Shown here: piece after piece, positions 21,170 to 32,172 of the stretch
Position numbering within the stretch: the first letter of the stretch is position 1
Layout of the letters: each line of letters begins with the position of its first letter
Assembly (NCBI GenBank): GCA_002989075.1
Contig: PSQN01000014.1
Location: forward strand, 868,001 to 932,000
Origin: Arthonia radiata
Taxonomy: Eukaryota; Ascomycota; Arthoniomycetes; Arthoniales; Arthoniaceae
DNA length: 64,000 bases
Reading direction: 5' to 3'
Notes under the pieces: generated by a model
The model's database searches: none
Seen by the model: the letters and a program-made list of their open reading frames with translations, nothing else
Told to the model about the DNA's origin: nothing
Position numbers and translations under genes: made by a program

Positions 21170-22510
21170 CTATATATTGTTCATGTGCTGAGGAATAGCA
21201 AAAGCTTGGGAAACTCTTGAGCTGATATCAGTCTGCTTGCTCGCGCGCTCCTTCTCTACCGACAAGCATTCATAACCTAACGCTTTTAGTGGCTTCCTGC
21301 CCTGCTGTCGCGACCTCGATGCGTCTTGTTGCTTGCATTCGTGGACTGGACGGTCGAGCAGCTCAGCAGCAGTCGTAAAAGCGGAATCGAGTGCGCCCGC
21401 GATCCAAGTTTGATGTCTGCTGAGATGCTCGCCGGCAAAGAACATGTTGCCCTCTCGCTGTCCCGCAACCTTGGCAAATCTGAAGTATCGGCCTGGCAGG
21501 AACATTGTATCGTCGGTGGCTTCAGTGGCAGTCCATACGACGTCAAAGGCCTCGATGAACTGCTCGTAGACGTCGACGTCTGGATCGTCCGCGAAGAACA
21601 GACTGAGGTCATGAAGGCATACCTTCACGCGCTCCTCAAAGTCCACCGAGTCCCCCTTGCTGGCGTCGCTCATCCAGCTGTACAGTAAAAGCACACCGGA
21701 TCCGGTACTGCCCAAGTCGTTGGACGAAAGACGATCCTCCGAAAGCGCGATTCAGTAGTGCTTTGACCGCCAAAGCATGGGTCCGTGGCTGAGCGCTCCC
21801 AGAAGCGCGTGCGAAAGTGGAGACCGATCTTGTACAAAGGCTCATAATGAGCGCCTCGAAGGAAGTGTTCCTCCAAGAAAGACCACTTGGGTCTTTCAAC
21901 GATGCTGTGGACTGCAGCCGGAGCAACTGCCAAGACAGCGGCGTCGAAATTATGAACCCTGTGATTGCGGTACAGAGTGGAGGCTGATAGCTGAACTTTG
22001 CCATCGGGTAGGTCTTTGATGGCGTCGATCTTTGAGTTCAGATGGATATTCTTCGGCCCTCCCAGCGCGGCTGCAGTACGGGCCAGACGTGACATTCCTT
22101 CCTTTATGATTACCCACTGTAACATTGCCAGTCAATGACAGTATACTCCCAACAATCAACACAGATTGCCAGTGGTGAATTAAGCTGCGAATTTGAGTTT
22201 ACTTACGTCTCTTGTCTGTGATCACAAAAACTAGCAAGGGACCGATGAAGGCATAGGTCAGTGTTGAGGCTTATGTCGAAGTCGAGATTTTGCATGATCA
22301 GTTCGGTGAAACCGAGATCAAATTGATTCGTCTGTGAGCACATGAGTTCAACAAACTCGATGACCTCGTGCGGCCATCCGGCGAAAAGACGCAGATACAC
22401 GCGGAACGAGAGCTCATCGTTCTGCAGCAGCTCTCAAACCCGGCGTCAAGCTCCTCGCGTAGCAACGTCAACCACGGTAGGACGACAGTATCGATATGCC
22501 TATCTCCTGC
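21170..22510 (-). pseudogene. Decayed L-amino-acid-oxidase-like flavin monooxidase
   Basis: Recognisable parts of the FAD-dependent amine oxidase family in family order on the minus strand: a helical region (VVLPWLTLLREELDAGF, LLQNDELSFRVYLRLF, PHEVIEFVELMCSQTNQF), the substrate-domain segment (GMSRLARTAAALGGPKNI), LAVAPAAVHSIVERPKWSF, LYKIGLHFRTRFWE, GGQSTT, and the C-terminal FAD segment GNMFFAGEHLSRH-TWIAGALDSA. The frame changes at least twice: near 22440 between ELDAGFE and LLQNDE, and near 21735 between RIVF and SNDLGSTGSG, where one base appears lost. The N-terminal Rossmann GxGxxG module expected upstream was not found, so the copy is 5'-truncated. Family known to deaminate amino acids or related amines; this copy is unlikely to be active. 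Confidence 0.75.
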
Positions 22511-23686
22511 CTATAAACTAAGTCTCACTAACTACTGTAATAGTTTCGAAGCCTAACGCGCTAAGAAGGAAGATAAGAAGTACGCGCTAATCTCTGTGGA
22601 AGACTACGTGCGTCAGAAATACAAGGATGTGTACGGCCGCGTAGGTATCTACAAAGTCGCAGAAAAAGCTGCTTGAGATAGGGAACCCACTTTGAGACGC
22701 TCTCCTGGTGGGTGTATGTTGCTGATGATCATGACCAAAAAGCTCCTGTGGCACGCTTTGGCGAAGCATTAGTTGCTCCAAAGTCGACCATCTCACTCGT
22801 TTTCCGAGTCCGTGCACTTAGTAGAACAATCAATAGATCGTCAGTACCATCGCGTGAGCGCATGACTTCGCTGCTCAAGTGCCTCATCGGATCGGAGTCT
22901 CGAGTGCCCCGAACTTCTTGCCCTTGTTGGCGGGCGACCTCGTGAGCTAAACATATTGCTTCGCCAGATGGGTGCACAAGTGGTCTCGACGAGGGTCGCT
23001 CGCATCTCATGTCTCGCCCTGGTGGCCGGAATCAAATTCGAATGGTACACCTGTGATTTGGGTCGCCGCATGGACATCTACATCCAGCAATACCTGCGCT
23101 CACAGCTAATGTGTCATGTTCTACCCATGTTTTGTAGAGCACCAACACAATGCGCCATGGGTGAGACCTTGTATATTCACAGCAGCGTCAAATCAGGGGC
23201 GTCTCCTTTCTCAGTACCTACAGGCAAGGTGGAGCCCATGCTGTCAACATAAATACCGGTTCCCAGCGATTCCGAGCAAGCGTACTGCAGCCACACCCAG
23301 CGAAGTTTCTATGCTCATTGCCTCATCAGGCAGACTTAATAAAACCAGCTTACCTATGAAGCTGCATGAGCTGGTAATGAAACAGGTTGTCGATATGGCG
23401 GGCAAGAACTGCTGCATACATCTGACACACTATCTCTGCCACACCATTGCAATAAGCACAGCTAAAGCGAGGACTATTTGAGCGTAGTTCAAACGGGACA
23501 AGCTCGAGCAGCCCCAGAAACAAGACGCCACTATCGATGTAAAGATACAGATACTGACTGCTTACTTGGCGACCCGTCTTGGTAAGACCGTCAAAGCGAG
23601 AGCCGGCCTCACTACCCACGATGGGGCTTCGTGTGCGTCATTAGCACTCGTCCAGGGACTAACTCTTTCTCCACTTCACGGAAAGC
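22511..23686. other. Intergenic, probable decayed sequence
   Basis: Follows the truncated end of the oxidase relic. A short plus frame (22565-22677) ends KDVYGRVGIYKVAEKAA but has no known family. No intact gene seen. It could hold the deletion breakpoint of the oxidase. Confidence 0.45.
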
Positions 23687-24015
23687 TTACAAGTCACCTT
23701 CAGGGACGTGTTTCCTGACCCACGACTCATTTTTGAAATCCTGGGACCCGAGCTTGTAGGTGTGCTTTTTGTCACCCTCCTCTGGGTCGAAAACGTTTTG
23801 AATTACCCAGGTCTGCTCATACTTTCCAGGCTCGGCGTACAACACCTGGTCGCCAACTTTGTACCTGGCCTTACCCTATAGATCTTGTTAGTCCGGACGC
23901 GAACATCAAGGCGGGAGAAGGATATTATTCTGCGCTGCTATGGAAGGCACTATAATAGTGGAGTAGCGTGAGAACGTACCTGCACTTTGTTCAAAACATC
24001 TTTGAGTTTCTGCAT
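23687..24015 (-). CDS. Small basic protein, family A copy 2 (74 aa)
   Basis: Two exons: 23980-24015 (MQKLKDVLNKVQ) and 23687-23875 (from GKARYKVGDQVLYAEPGKYE to the stop after EGDL), joined by a 104-nt intron (GTACGT...TATAG). The 74-residue product is homologous to the gene at 19672-19980: both share K-x-KxxDxVxY, a W/Y-Q-I-x-V block, D+xHTYKL and a final V...E.D/N-L. No signal peptide or membrane span. The short length, charged surface and Y/W spacing suggest a small beta-barrel (Tudor/SH3-like) protein, but this cannot be shown from sequence alone. The two copies flank the oxidase relic. Confidence 0.68.
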
Positions 24016-24791
24016 GGTATAGGAAGTTGATGTCAGTCTTGCCGATTTCCGTAAATGGCGACAATCTAGTCCTGTTCTTGGGAGTACCGTTTCTTGTCAA
24101 TGTGTAGACTTAAAAACCAAAAGCTATGCCAGCCGTTATATAATCGTTCTTAAAGACAAAGTGTTGCTTTGCAGAGATGAAATCTGGCTCTCCGCAAGTG
24201 ATGGCATCTGTTGGTGGATTAAAAGGTCCGGAGACGATCCACCATGGCAACGTGGTCATATGGCTGATATTCCCATGCAAGTTTCCGGACCTACCTATGC
24301 TTCTCTTGTAAAGACCAAGAATCCACTACGAAGTATACACACTGGATGCAGCGTGGTAGTATTCAAGGATACGATTGATCGCTGGCTGGTTGTAGGATTC
24401 AGGGTCTGCCTGCCATCATACGTAGATCTTCCTTGGAACCGACTACATCCCTATGCCCGAAAGCTCGATGCCTTAGCGCACAGTATCGGAACATTTATGG
24501 CTCGGATGATGGAAGATAGACAAATAGATTGTTTTGCTTGAGAGTGAGCGTACACGACTTCAGTGTCATCCTGCTCCAGCGGGGCGGCCACTGTCAGAAT
24601 TGAAAGCCGCCCTTCGTGGTCAACAGCGCTAGAACGGAACAAGTATGGACCGAGAGGAGATTGATTCCACCAATTCTTCACCCGAGCTCAAGCTCCCTTC
24701 TTCTCTCCTACCCAGTCTTATCGACGACTTGCTTCTTCTCCATCGCCCAAAAGTCTTCTGCAGCCATCTCGCAATCTCCACTCCATTCGCC
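24016..24791. other. Intergenic with ATP9 leader
   Basis: No gene recognised. The final ~100 bases before the ATP9 start (24686-24790) are strongly pyrimidine-rich (TTCTTCTCTCCTACCCAG), as in leaders of highly expressed fungal genes. Open frames on both strands here lack support. Confidence 0.5.
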
Positions 24792-25318
24792 ATGGCCTCC
24801 AAAATCCTCACCTCCCGCCTGGCCGCCAAGCCCATGCAGTCCATGACCCTCGCGTCTCGACCAACCCTCCGGGCCGCGTTCAAGCCCCAGCAGCCAGCCC
24901 AGAGCTTCGCTCGCTCCTTCAATGGTCCGTCGTCACGTCTCCCAGCATCCATGCCTGACCCTTGAGACATCTGCTAACCTGTCCGACGACAGGCTTCTCA
25001 CCTCTCCAGCCCCTGAAGCGTCAGCTCGCCCCGAAGGCCCGCCTGCCCACCAACAACCTCCAGAAGCGCATGTACTCCTCGGAGCTCGCCAACGCCATCG
25101 TCCAGGCCAGCCAGAACACAGGTCTCGGTAGTGCGGCCATCGGCCTCAGCGGCGCCGGTGCCGGTATCGGCCTCGTCTTCGGCGCCCTCATCCTCGGCAC
25201 TGCCCGCAACCCGAGTCTGCGCGCCCAGCTGTTCTCGTACGCGATTTTGGGGTTCGCGTTCGCTGAGGCGACCGGCCTGTTCGCTATGATGTTGGGGTTC
25301 ATGGCCAAGTTCGTTTAG
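24792..25318 (+). CDS. atp9: Mitochondrial ATP synthase subunit c (F0 proteolipid), nuclear encoded
   Basis: Subunit of the c-ring that conducts protons through F1F0-ATP synthase in the inner mitochondrial membrane. Exons 24792-24924 and 24993-25318 (68-nt intron, GTCCGT...GACAG) give 152 residues. A long basic, Ser/Arg-rich presequence (residues 1-77) ending in KRMYSS is the mitochondrial targeting peptide. The mature part is the two-helix hairpin: [16 protein letters not shown], the loop ARNPSLR, and the second helix with the proton-binding Glu in [17 protein letters not shown] nuclear gene with this presequence is the usual state in filamentous ascomycetes. The pyrimidine-rich leader and strong codon bias fit high expression. 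Confidence 0.97.
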
Positions 25319-28300
25319 AGGCTTGGTCTGATCGTTCAGGAATCGTGTCAACAGTGTGTCAACAAGCGGTGGGGAGGGGTCGTGTGGAGGTGGAGGGAGC
25401 GGGCGGAGCGGGTGTAGAGTAGATTGATGTAGTTGCAATAGAAGGATAAAATCCACGATTGTCTCGTGTTTGGTGCAGAGCGTGACTTGCTTGCGCTATA
25501 TACATATACTACTCATACCCGTGCGCACTTAAGACTGTACAAATTCATTGATCACCACGTGGTCCTCGTGGATGCCAAGTCACTGGCCATAGCTGCGTGA
25601 GGCCGATATGCAATCGCTTGAAATGTACAGTAGATCATTTGCAGTGCATGAAAGACTCGTCCATAGTGATGTATCAACGCTGCAAAACGGCGATGTCAAA
25701 CAAGACAACGATCTTAGACGACCGGTGATGCCCATCATCAAGGCCTTGAGCTCCTAGAATTGGAGCACTGACTGCTGACTATTTACTGCTGCCTCTCGTC
25801 TAGTTGATGCCCAAATTGTCCCGTGACTCCCGGTTTTACAGAGCTTCATAGCGTCGGCGGCCCGTAACCGGCATAGCGTTCACCTGAGCGCAGTGTTTGC
25901 CGTTCCAGGAAGCGTGCGATGATCTCATTATTCATGGTGCTATGCTCACTACATCACACACGACTAAGTCGACGGGAGACACACGCGTGTACTGTTATTA
26001 TTGCTGGTGCCGTCGAGCGTGAGCGTGGTGAGTAACAAGCAGAGTGTGTATGAAGGAGGAAGAAGCAAGCAGTGACTACCGGGGGTTCCTTCCTCAGTCA
26101 CCAGCTCGAAAGCCAGCAAGCCAAAGAAAAAAAAGTGGTAGCTGTGACTAGGTTCTTCTTTGTCAGTTGAGACGCGAAAGACGCGTGAGTGTACTTAGCT
26201 TTGTCAAGGTGAGAGGTGCTGTTGTCGGAAATGTGTGTTGCGTGTTGAGTGTTGTGATGCTGCACTTCGCGACGCGTCAGTGAGGTGTCTTGCAGTGAGG
26301 TGAGGAAGACTTACTTTGGCCGCTTGAAAAGCGGACCACCACCATTCGAAGCCCTTGTGTCGTGAAGGCCACGTACCAAATCAGCGCTTCGGTCGTCGGT
26401 TTTCTTGGTCCAGTTCGTACATCCCGGAGGATCGCAAGACGCTACCCAGATCGTACCGCCCGAAGGGGTCGCAAGGAATACTGGCCGACAGTCGTGGTTC
26501 TCAATGGCACGCTCCAACCGCAGTGTGTGCCACCAGGCCGCTCAGTGACCAATGTCGACCCACAGCACAACCATGTGTGTTTCAACATGACCGCACTGAC
26601 TCACCCAGCTCCACAGGGCAGGCACGCAGTGCAAGCAGATTGTGGCGCCGTGCTTCCTCGCTGAGCCCGTACCTTCACCTGAAATGGCGACAGAGACGGT
26701 CCAAACCTTGAGTGCTGCACCGAGCCGCTGACAGTGACAGACCACCTGAGACAGAACGCTACAGTGGACGGAGTACTCTATCCGCAAGCGGTTTTCCAGC
26801 CGGCAGTCGCAACGTCTGCACCAGATGTCTTCCGCGTTGGGTGCCTCTCGGATGGCCGCTGAAGTAGATGGACGAGAAAGAAGGAAAGAGGAAGGACGGA
26901 GGAGCCGGAGCAGAGTTTTATGCTTGTTGTGGTGGCCCGTGCTAGCGCTGGGCGCAGGTCGCGCTTTCGAAGTGGTGAATTGCGACGTGATGTGAGCGCG
27001 TTTGCTGCGCGCCTCACCTGATTTTTGCGGGCGGACACAGCGACATGTCCCACAACGCGTCAACTCCTGGTGCCATGATAATTCACTGGGTCTTTGGGAA
27101 TGACGTCTTTGATTTTCTAGCGGTTTCTAAGGAGATGAGAGGACTGGTCGATCAGACGTAGTCATTTAGGGGTGACTGTTCAGAGGAGGTCGATCGAATA
27201 GTCGTTCACAAAGCCGGGCGAGGGGCAAGATCAAAGCTTCCCATGGAGAACGCATTATCACCAGCATCTCAAAGTCGAGAACCCCACGCGAGCACCCTGA
27301 TGGCGCTGATGAGGCTGTGAACGTCAACAGGGACCTTCCGAGTAAAACAGACACCGTGCACAGTCTACAGTCCACGAAACAACACCGACGGCTACCGCAC
27401 AAGATCGTTCCATGGCCCCGGACCCGCCGAGCACCTTCCCCTCCGAATCCCGTTTCACATGTTCAAACGTTGACACGTCGTTGCTGTAGGATCTACTCGA
27501 GCACCGGCAGCAGGGGTCATCACAGAAAGCGGGACTGAAGTGTAAGAGTTGGCAACACGAAGAGGATGCGCAGTAGGTTGGGCAAGAATACGAGGCTTGG
27601 GCCGAAGAGCTTGTCTTCAACGACGACTCTTCGTCCCCCGCGTCAAGGTTAAGTGGAGACAGAGAAGAAGGAAGCCGCGATGGCGCGAAGTGGTTCAGTG
27701 ATACACCACTCCTCGGAAAGACTACGAGTTGTGGTCCGACGCAGAAACATATGACTGTGCGTGTTTGTTTCGATTGCGAACGATCCTTTTACCAATTCAG
27801 GATCAACCAAATGCCACACTATACATTGCATTCAAAACCAGAGAAATCAGCTGCAGCTGTCTGCACCACTGCCAGTCCACATACACGAATTCCTGCAGGA
27901 AAATTCAACGAGGTTTGCGGCTCTGAGGGCTAAACTTGGGCTTCCCCGCAAGATCGAGAGAATACGGCCTCTGCAAATGCTATGGCGGAACGTAAACGAA
28001 CACATAGATTGTTTGAGGGCTGCAGACCAAGATCAGTTGTCCATATGACTACACTTCAGGCTCGCCTCGCGGACGCCTCGCTTGAAGTCAAAATTATGTG
28101 CCGTTCTACACTGCCGCGAGAACAGTATGCTTCGGCTCGGCTTCAGTCCAGTGTGCAGCTCTGGGATCCAGTAACCCGCCTAATCCATATCAACTGCCGT
28201 ACCCTGAATCAAGTTAGTAGGCGATTGGCTTGGATGTTTCACCAGCGACTCTCGCGATGGGAGCCTTGGAGGAGCCGCCGTGCTGGGACCCTTATCGTCA

Positions 28301-28689
28301 GCCATTGATGAGTGTGGGAAGGTAATCTTCAAATTTAAGCCTTTGCTATACCTATCGCCCTCTTGTGCGCTCTGGCTATTGGTGACCAACATTGCAAGAT
28401 ATCTTTGCCTGTTCAGGCTGGCTGATAGTTACCGACCATATGCGTGGCTACATACCTGACCACCAGGCACACCCGAAGGGCGTATAATACTGAACAGCTA
28501 CCCTCGTAACCATAGCAGCCAATTTCCTCACCGCCTTATCCGCACCACTGTCGTCAGCCTCATTTCTCTTTGCACCTTGAACAGCACCCGCAAAAACTGC
28601 AACGCATCTCAGAACACAGGACTAAATGCAGTAAACCGATTGATCCGGAGGCCTGAGTATACTGTCGTGGACGGTCTCCGACGGTTGTT
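25319..28689. other. Long stretch with no gene recognised
   Basis: About 3.4 kb. Open frames on both strands (26311-27063, 27166-27620, 27982-28308) have no motifs, no matching splice sites and uneven composition. 25980-26300 is rich in GTG/AG words and could be a transcribed leader or a decayed element. An intron-rich unknown gene cannot be excluded. Confidence 0.5.
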
Positions 28690-29690
28690 TAGAGTGACGA
28701 CGACCAGCGACGCAGCAACGGTCCTTGTCACCGGCGGTTGCGGATTTTGAGTCACCATGTCACAGATGCTCTTTTTGCTGATCCTTTCTGGTCTTCTGCC
28801 CTGGTTCACATCGTTGATCGCATCTCCAACTCCAAGGAACACATCCGCGAGAATTTCACATCATACAGATCACGCTGCAAAAACCTCCTCAAAAGGTGAT
28901 CTCTAGCGCCTCATTGCTGACATCCGCCTGACCATCATCATCCACACAGCAGCCACCGTCTACACTGGACCGGAATTCGAGCACGCGTCTCGTTTCGCCA
29001 AAACGAATGCCGAAAGCGCACGAGCGTTGCACGAAGCCGCTACGACGAGCGGCAACGTGCCTGGGTTTGTATAAATGTCCAGCATAGAGGCCATGGCGAG
29101 CCAGAGCTTCGATTCGTCAGTGAGGACGCCCCAATCGTGACGAAGCAACCTCGCGGAGTGGACCTGTACGGCAAGACGAAAGCTGAAGCTGAGCGTATGG
29201 TGCTGAAGTCCAAGGTGCCGAACGGCATGCGGATGTGCGCCTTGCGTGTCTGCAGTGTGTACGGCGTGGGCGACACCCAATTCATCTACGGAACTCTGGC
29301 TGCGCTTGAAAACGGCGCCAATAAGACACAGATGGAGTGAGTCAACGAGCGCACAGGAATGGCGTGGGAGACTTGTCCAGCCTAATGGCAAACGCTCAAA
29401 CACTGCACCTTCTATGGCTACTAAAGATCACTGATATGCTTCTTTCAGCGACAGCAACAACCTCTTCGACTGCGTCTCCGCCACCAATGCCGCCCGCGCA
29501 CATCTCCTTGCCGCTCGAAAACTGTACACGAGACCGGCTCCCGGCGTTGCCGAGGAAGTTTTTCTTCCAACGGACGGATGGCCGGAGCACTTCTGGACGC
29601 ACTCGCGCGCAGTGTAGGCCGAAGCCGGTGTTCAAAGGGCGCTGACATCTTCGCGCAGACGTTTTCGTGGGACTGCTACGCCTGCCTGCC
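28690..29690 (+). pseudogene. Decayed 3-beta-hydroxysteroid dehydrogenase / NAD(P) epimerase
   Basis: Pieces of a short-chain dehydrogenase of the extended 3-beta-HSD/ERG26-like type appear in order: nucleotide-binding VLVTGGCGF (about 28710-28750), VIIHTAATVYTG-like IIIHTAATVYTGPEF, a SSIEAMA segment followed by the catalytic YGKTKAEAE (YxxxK, about 29170), MRMCALRVCSVYGVG, then NNLFDCVSATNAARAHLLAARKL, FLPTDGWPEHFWTHSRAV. Frames shift between these segments (after VLVTGGCGF and before EDAPIVTKQ) and stops interrupt it: TAA in place of the Tyr of the FVYTSS-type motif near 29070, and TAG after SRAV near 29617. No intron arrangement removes them all. It lies next to the oxidase-P450 group and may be a lost cluster member. 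Confidence 0.7.
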
Positions 29691-29710
29691 GCAATCGCGG
29701 AATTACAATG

Positions 29711-31189
29711 CTAGACGTAGTCGACACCTCTGATACGCGGTAAATACACCTGTTCCTCCGAGCGATGAATACCCACAGCATCTCCGTTATCGCGCTTCAT
29801 CGCGAGCTTCGCCTTTTCCAGGCGCGGCTGAAGCTTCTGCAGTTCTACCGTGTCTTCGTACGTGGGTTGTCGCACGTCGGGTTGCAAGTCATCAAGCTGC
29901 TCACGGCTCTTACGAGACCGCAACATCGCAATGCGGGATTGCGCTCGAGAGCGGTAGCTCTGGATCGTGGGGAGGTAGTGCTTGAACACTCTCGAGATTG
30001 TCGGCATGCAGGCGCAAATGATCCCTGAGCTCATTTCTATTTGCCTTGGCTGGTGTTAGCTCTTCATGAAAGCTGCATTGCAGGGCAAAGGTCTCTTACA
30101 CCATGCTTTCCGTTCTTACGGTGTACCAGTGATAGTCTTTGGTAACGTACTGCCTGACGCGGAAGTATGTGCCTACTACCGAGGCAATCACGGCACTGGG
30201 CATGTTAGCTGGTTTTGACGTCAAACTTTAAATTGGTTGGATGGGCCTTACAGAAGTCCGGTTGCAAAGATCGTGAGCACTCCAATCTTGCGTCTAGTAG
30301 GCATTTGCAGCGTCAACACTGCTGGAATAGGAAGCAGCAGCAGCACGATATCTGTTGCGATCCCAATCGCCCCGGTCGGTATAGAGACAGCGAGATTCTT
30401 CGATTGTTCTGGACTGATGGCCCACACTGCCCAAGGTATACCTGGTCGGGGAACCTCAAATATAAAGAGGTAGATCGAGATTGCAACGTAAGTGCTGCAA
30501 GTGATACTCGCCCCAATGTAGACACAGATTCGCAGCCATCGCATCGGCCAAAAGATCTGATAATACATCAGATAGATCGAAAGTTTGATGCAACAAAGAG
30601 CAGGACTGAGGAAGCAGGTATCGAGAAAGTTCGCCTGTGTGAAGAGTCAGCTTTTGATATTTTCGAGGACGAGAATAGAGAGTCTACAATTAAGGATCTC
30701 TTGTCAATCTCCTCAGCCACGCTGGTATCCCAAATGTGCTTGCCACACGGTCCATCGACACATCCTTATACGGCGTTAGCAGAGCACTTTGTGGGGGAGA
30801 ATTCCTAAGCGTGCCGAGGACATTGCCAGCGTAAGTCAGAATCATTCCAAGCTAATTCGAACGTAAGTCGAGTCTAATGTTGTCCAGGGCATGCCACGAA
30901 CCAAGCCAAATGTCAGCGCAGCTTAAGAGAAGTCAGCTATAAGAGACCGGGCAGGTGGAACGAATCATTTACCGTCATCCCAGCGGACTCTCTTGATAAC
31001 AGCCATCTTGCCATATGATCTTATTCCAAACGATATCATCGCTAGAGCAAGGAATACTGTAGCAACAGCGACCAGGACATTAGACTGATCTTCTGGATTC
31101 GTTAAGTTTGGTGCAAGACCGGGCGGTGGTGTCCCGGCTGGAATTTGCTTCAAAATGCTTGAAGGAAGCTTGAGAACCTCGCTCGCCAT
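29711..31189 (-). CDS. PTH11/rhodopsin-like integral membrane protein
   Basis: Seven-helix-type fungal membrane protein of the rhodopsin-domain family (fungal receptors of unknown ligand). First exon (30973-31189) starts MASEVLKLPSSILKQIP and has one helix (VLVAVATVFLALAMISFGIR) followed by RWDD. A later exon has GKHIWDT, LSPALCCIKLSIYLMYYQIFW, IGASITCSTYVAISIYLFIF and IATDIVLLLLPIPAVLTLQM, with the usual PxPxxxxL-RRK turn. The last exon ends in a long charged tail (EMSSGIICACMPTI, then ARG/GLN-rich cytoplasmic tail). The second-helix exon between 30780 and 30970 could not be resolved without a stop, so the gene may be partly decayed. Similar to the gene at 37596-39230, and to the partial gene at 1-957. 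Confidence 0.65.
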
Positions 31190-32172
31190 TGCTGCTGTGG
31201 TTGAGCAACGGGTTGGCTTGCCTACTGCTAAAGCACATGTACATTCTAACGTCTTCAATTCATGTCGGATGGAGACCGAGCGTAAACTTCTATCAAAGAG
31301 GGTGGTGAGGGGAAGCGACCTCACATGTTTGCGCAGGCAATTTCAGCCGCTCTAGAAATCTGCCTCGTGCTTACCACATGCTTGCATCTGCAGTGCGGAG
31401 GATGATGACTCGAAAAGTACGGGAGGACTGGATATTGCTACCGTCAGATGCAGATCAATGCTCGACGCAAATAGCGCTTGCAGCTTGAATATATGAGCGT
31501 CTTGTGCTTCAACCAATGCCAAATGATTGCAGGGATAATGACGAAGCACTCGGTGACCAAGGCGTCGTGCAGATGCATGTCACACACACCAAATTCAAAT
31601 GACCTCCCATCTGGGGCTGGTCCTGAAGGTTCCCTTTCCGGCGGATTGTCGGCAGCGAAACACTCCCACTCATGTGACATTGTTTGCACATTCCTCTCAA
31701 ACTCGCGCCCATTTGCTGTGCATACTCACGCGGAGTATTCAACGATACTCCACAACAATGTGCGGATGTATGCGGGATGCATATGAAACCGTTCCGCGCA
31801 ACTTCAAGGCTTACCCAGACACTGGAGCGCGGCTGGAGGGATCGGCCCGAGAGATGAATCATGATGGCTGACTCGACGCCGCATAATTGGAAAGACAAGG
31901 ACACCATGCAAGGCAGATGCACTTTGCCGCATGCAGCCGAAGAAGGTACTCTCGCAAAGTACTAGCTTCTTTCGGACTAGTACACTTCATCCAGCTCCGT
32001 TGAGGCAACCACGACCACGACTTGTCAGCGCTCCATCTGCCTCATGGTACCTTAGATAACTTGTGTGACCCCTGCTACGATATATGCCAACAAAAGATGA
32101 GGCCGGAATCCGTCCACGTTGCTTTTCAACTTCTCTTAAATACCGCCACCCGTAATCACGTCTCTTCCGATA
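31190..32172. other. Intergenic, no gene recognised
   Basis: Shared upstream region of the minus-strand receptor and the plus-strand FAD oxidase, so divergent promoters are expected here. Open frames on both strands lack support. Confidence 0.5.

Noticed and set aside
22565-22680. Plus-strand frame ending KDVYGRVGIYKVAEKAA
   Set aside because: Too short and without relatives in the window; could be a fragment, but nothing supports a gene.
26311-27063. Cys-rich minus-strand frame with apparent CxxC words
   Set aside because: No ordered zinc-finger or known fold, and the opposite strand gives equally long frames.
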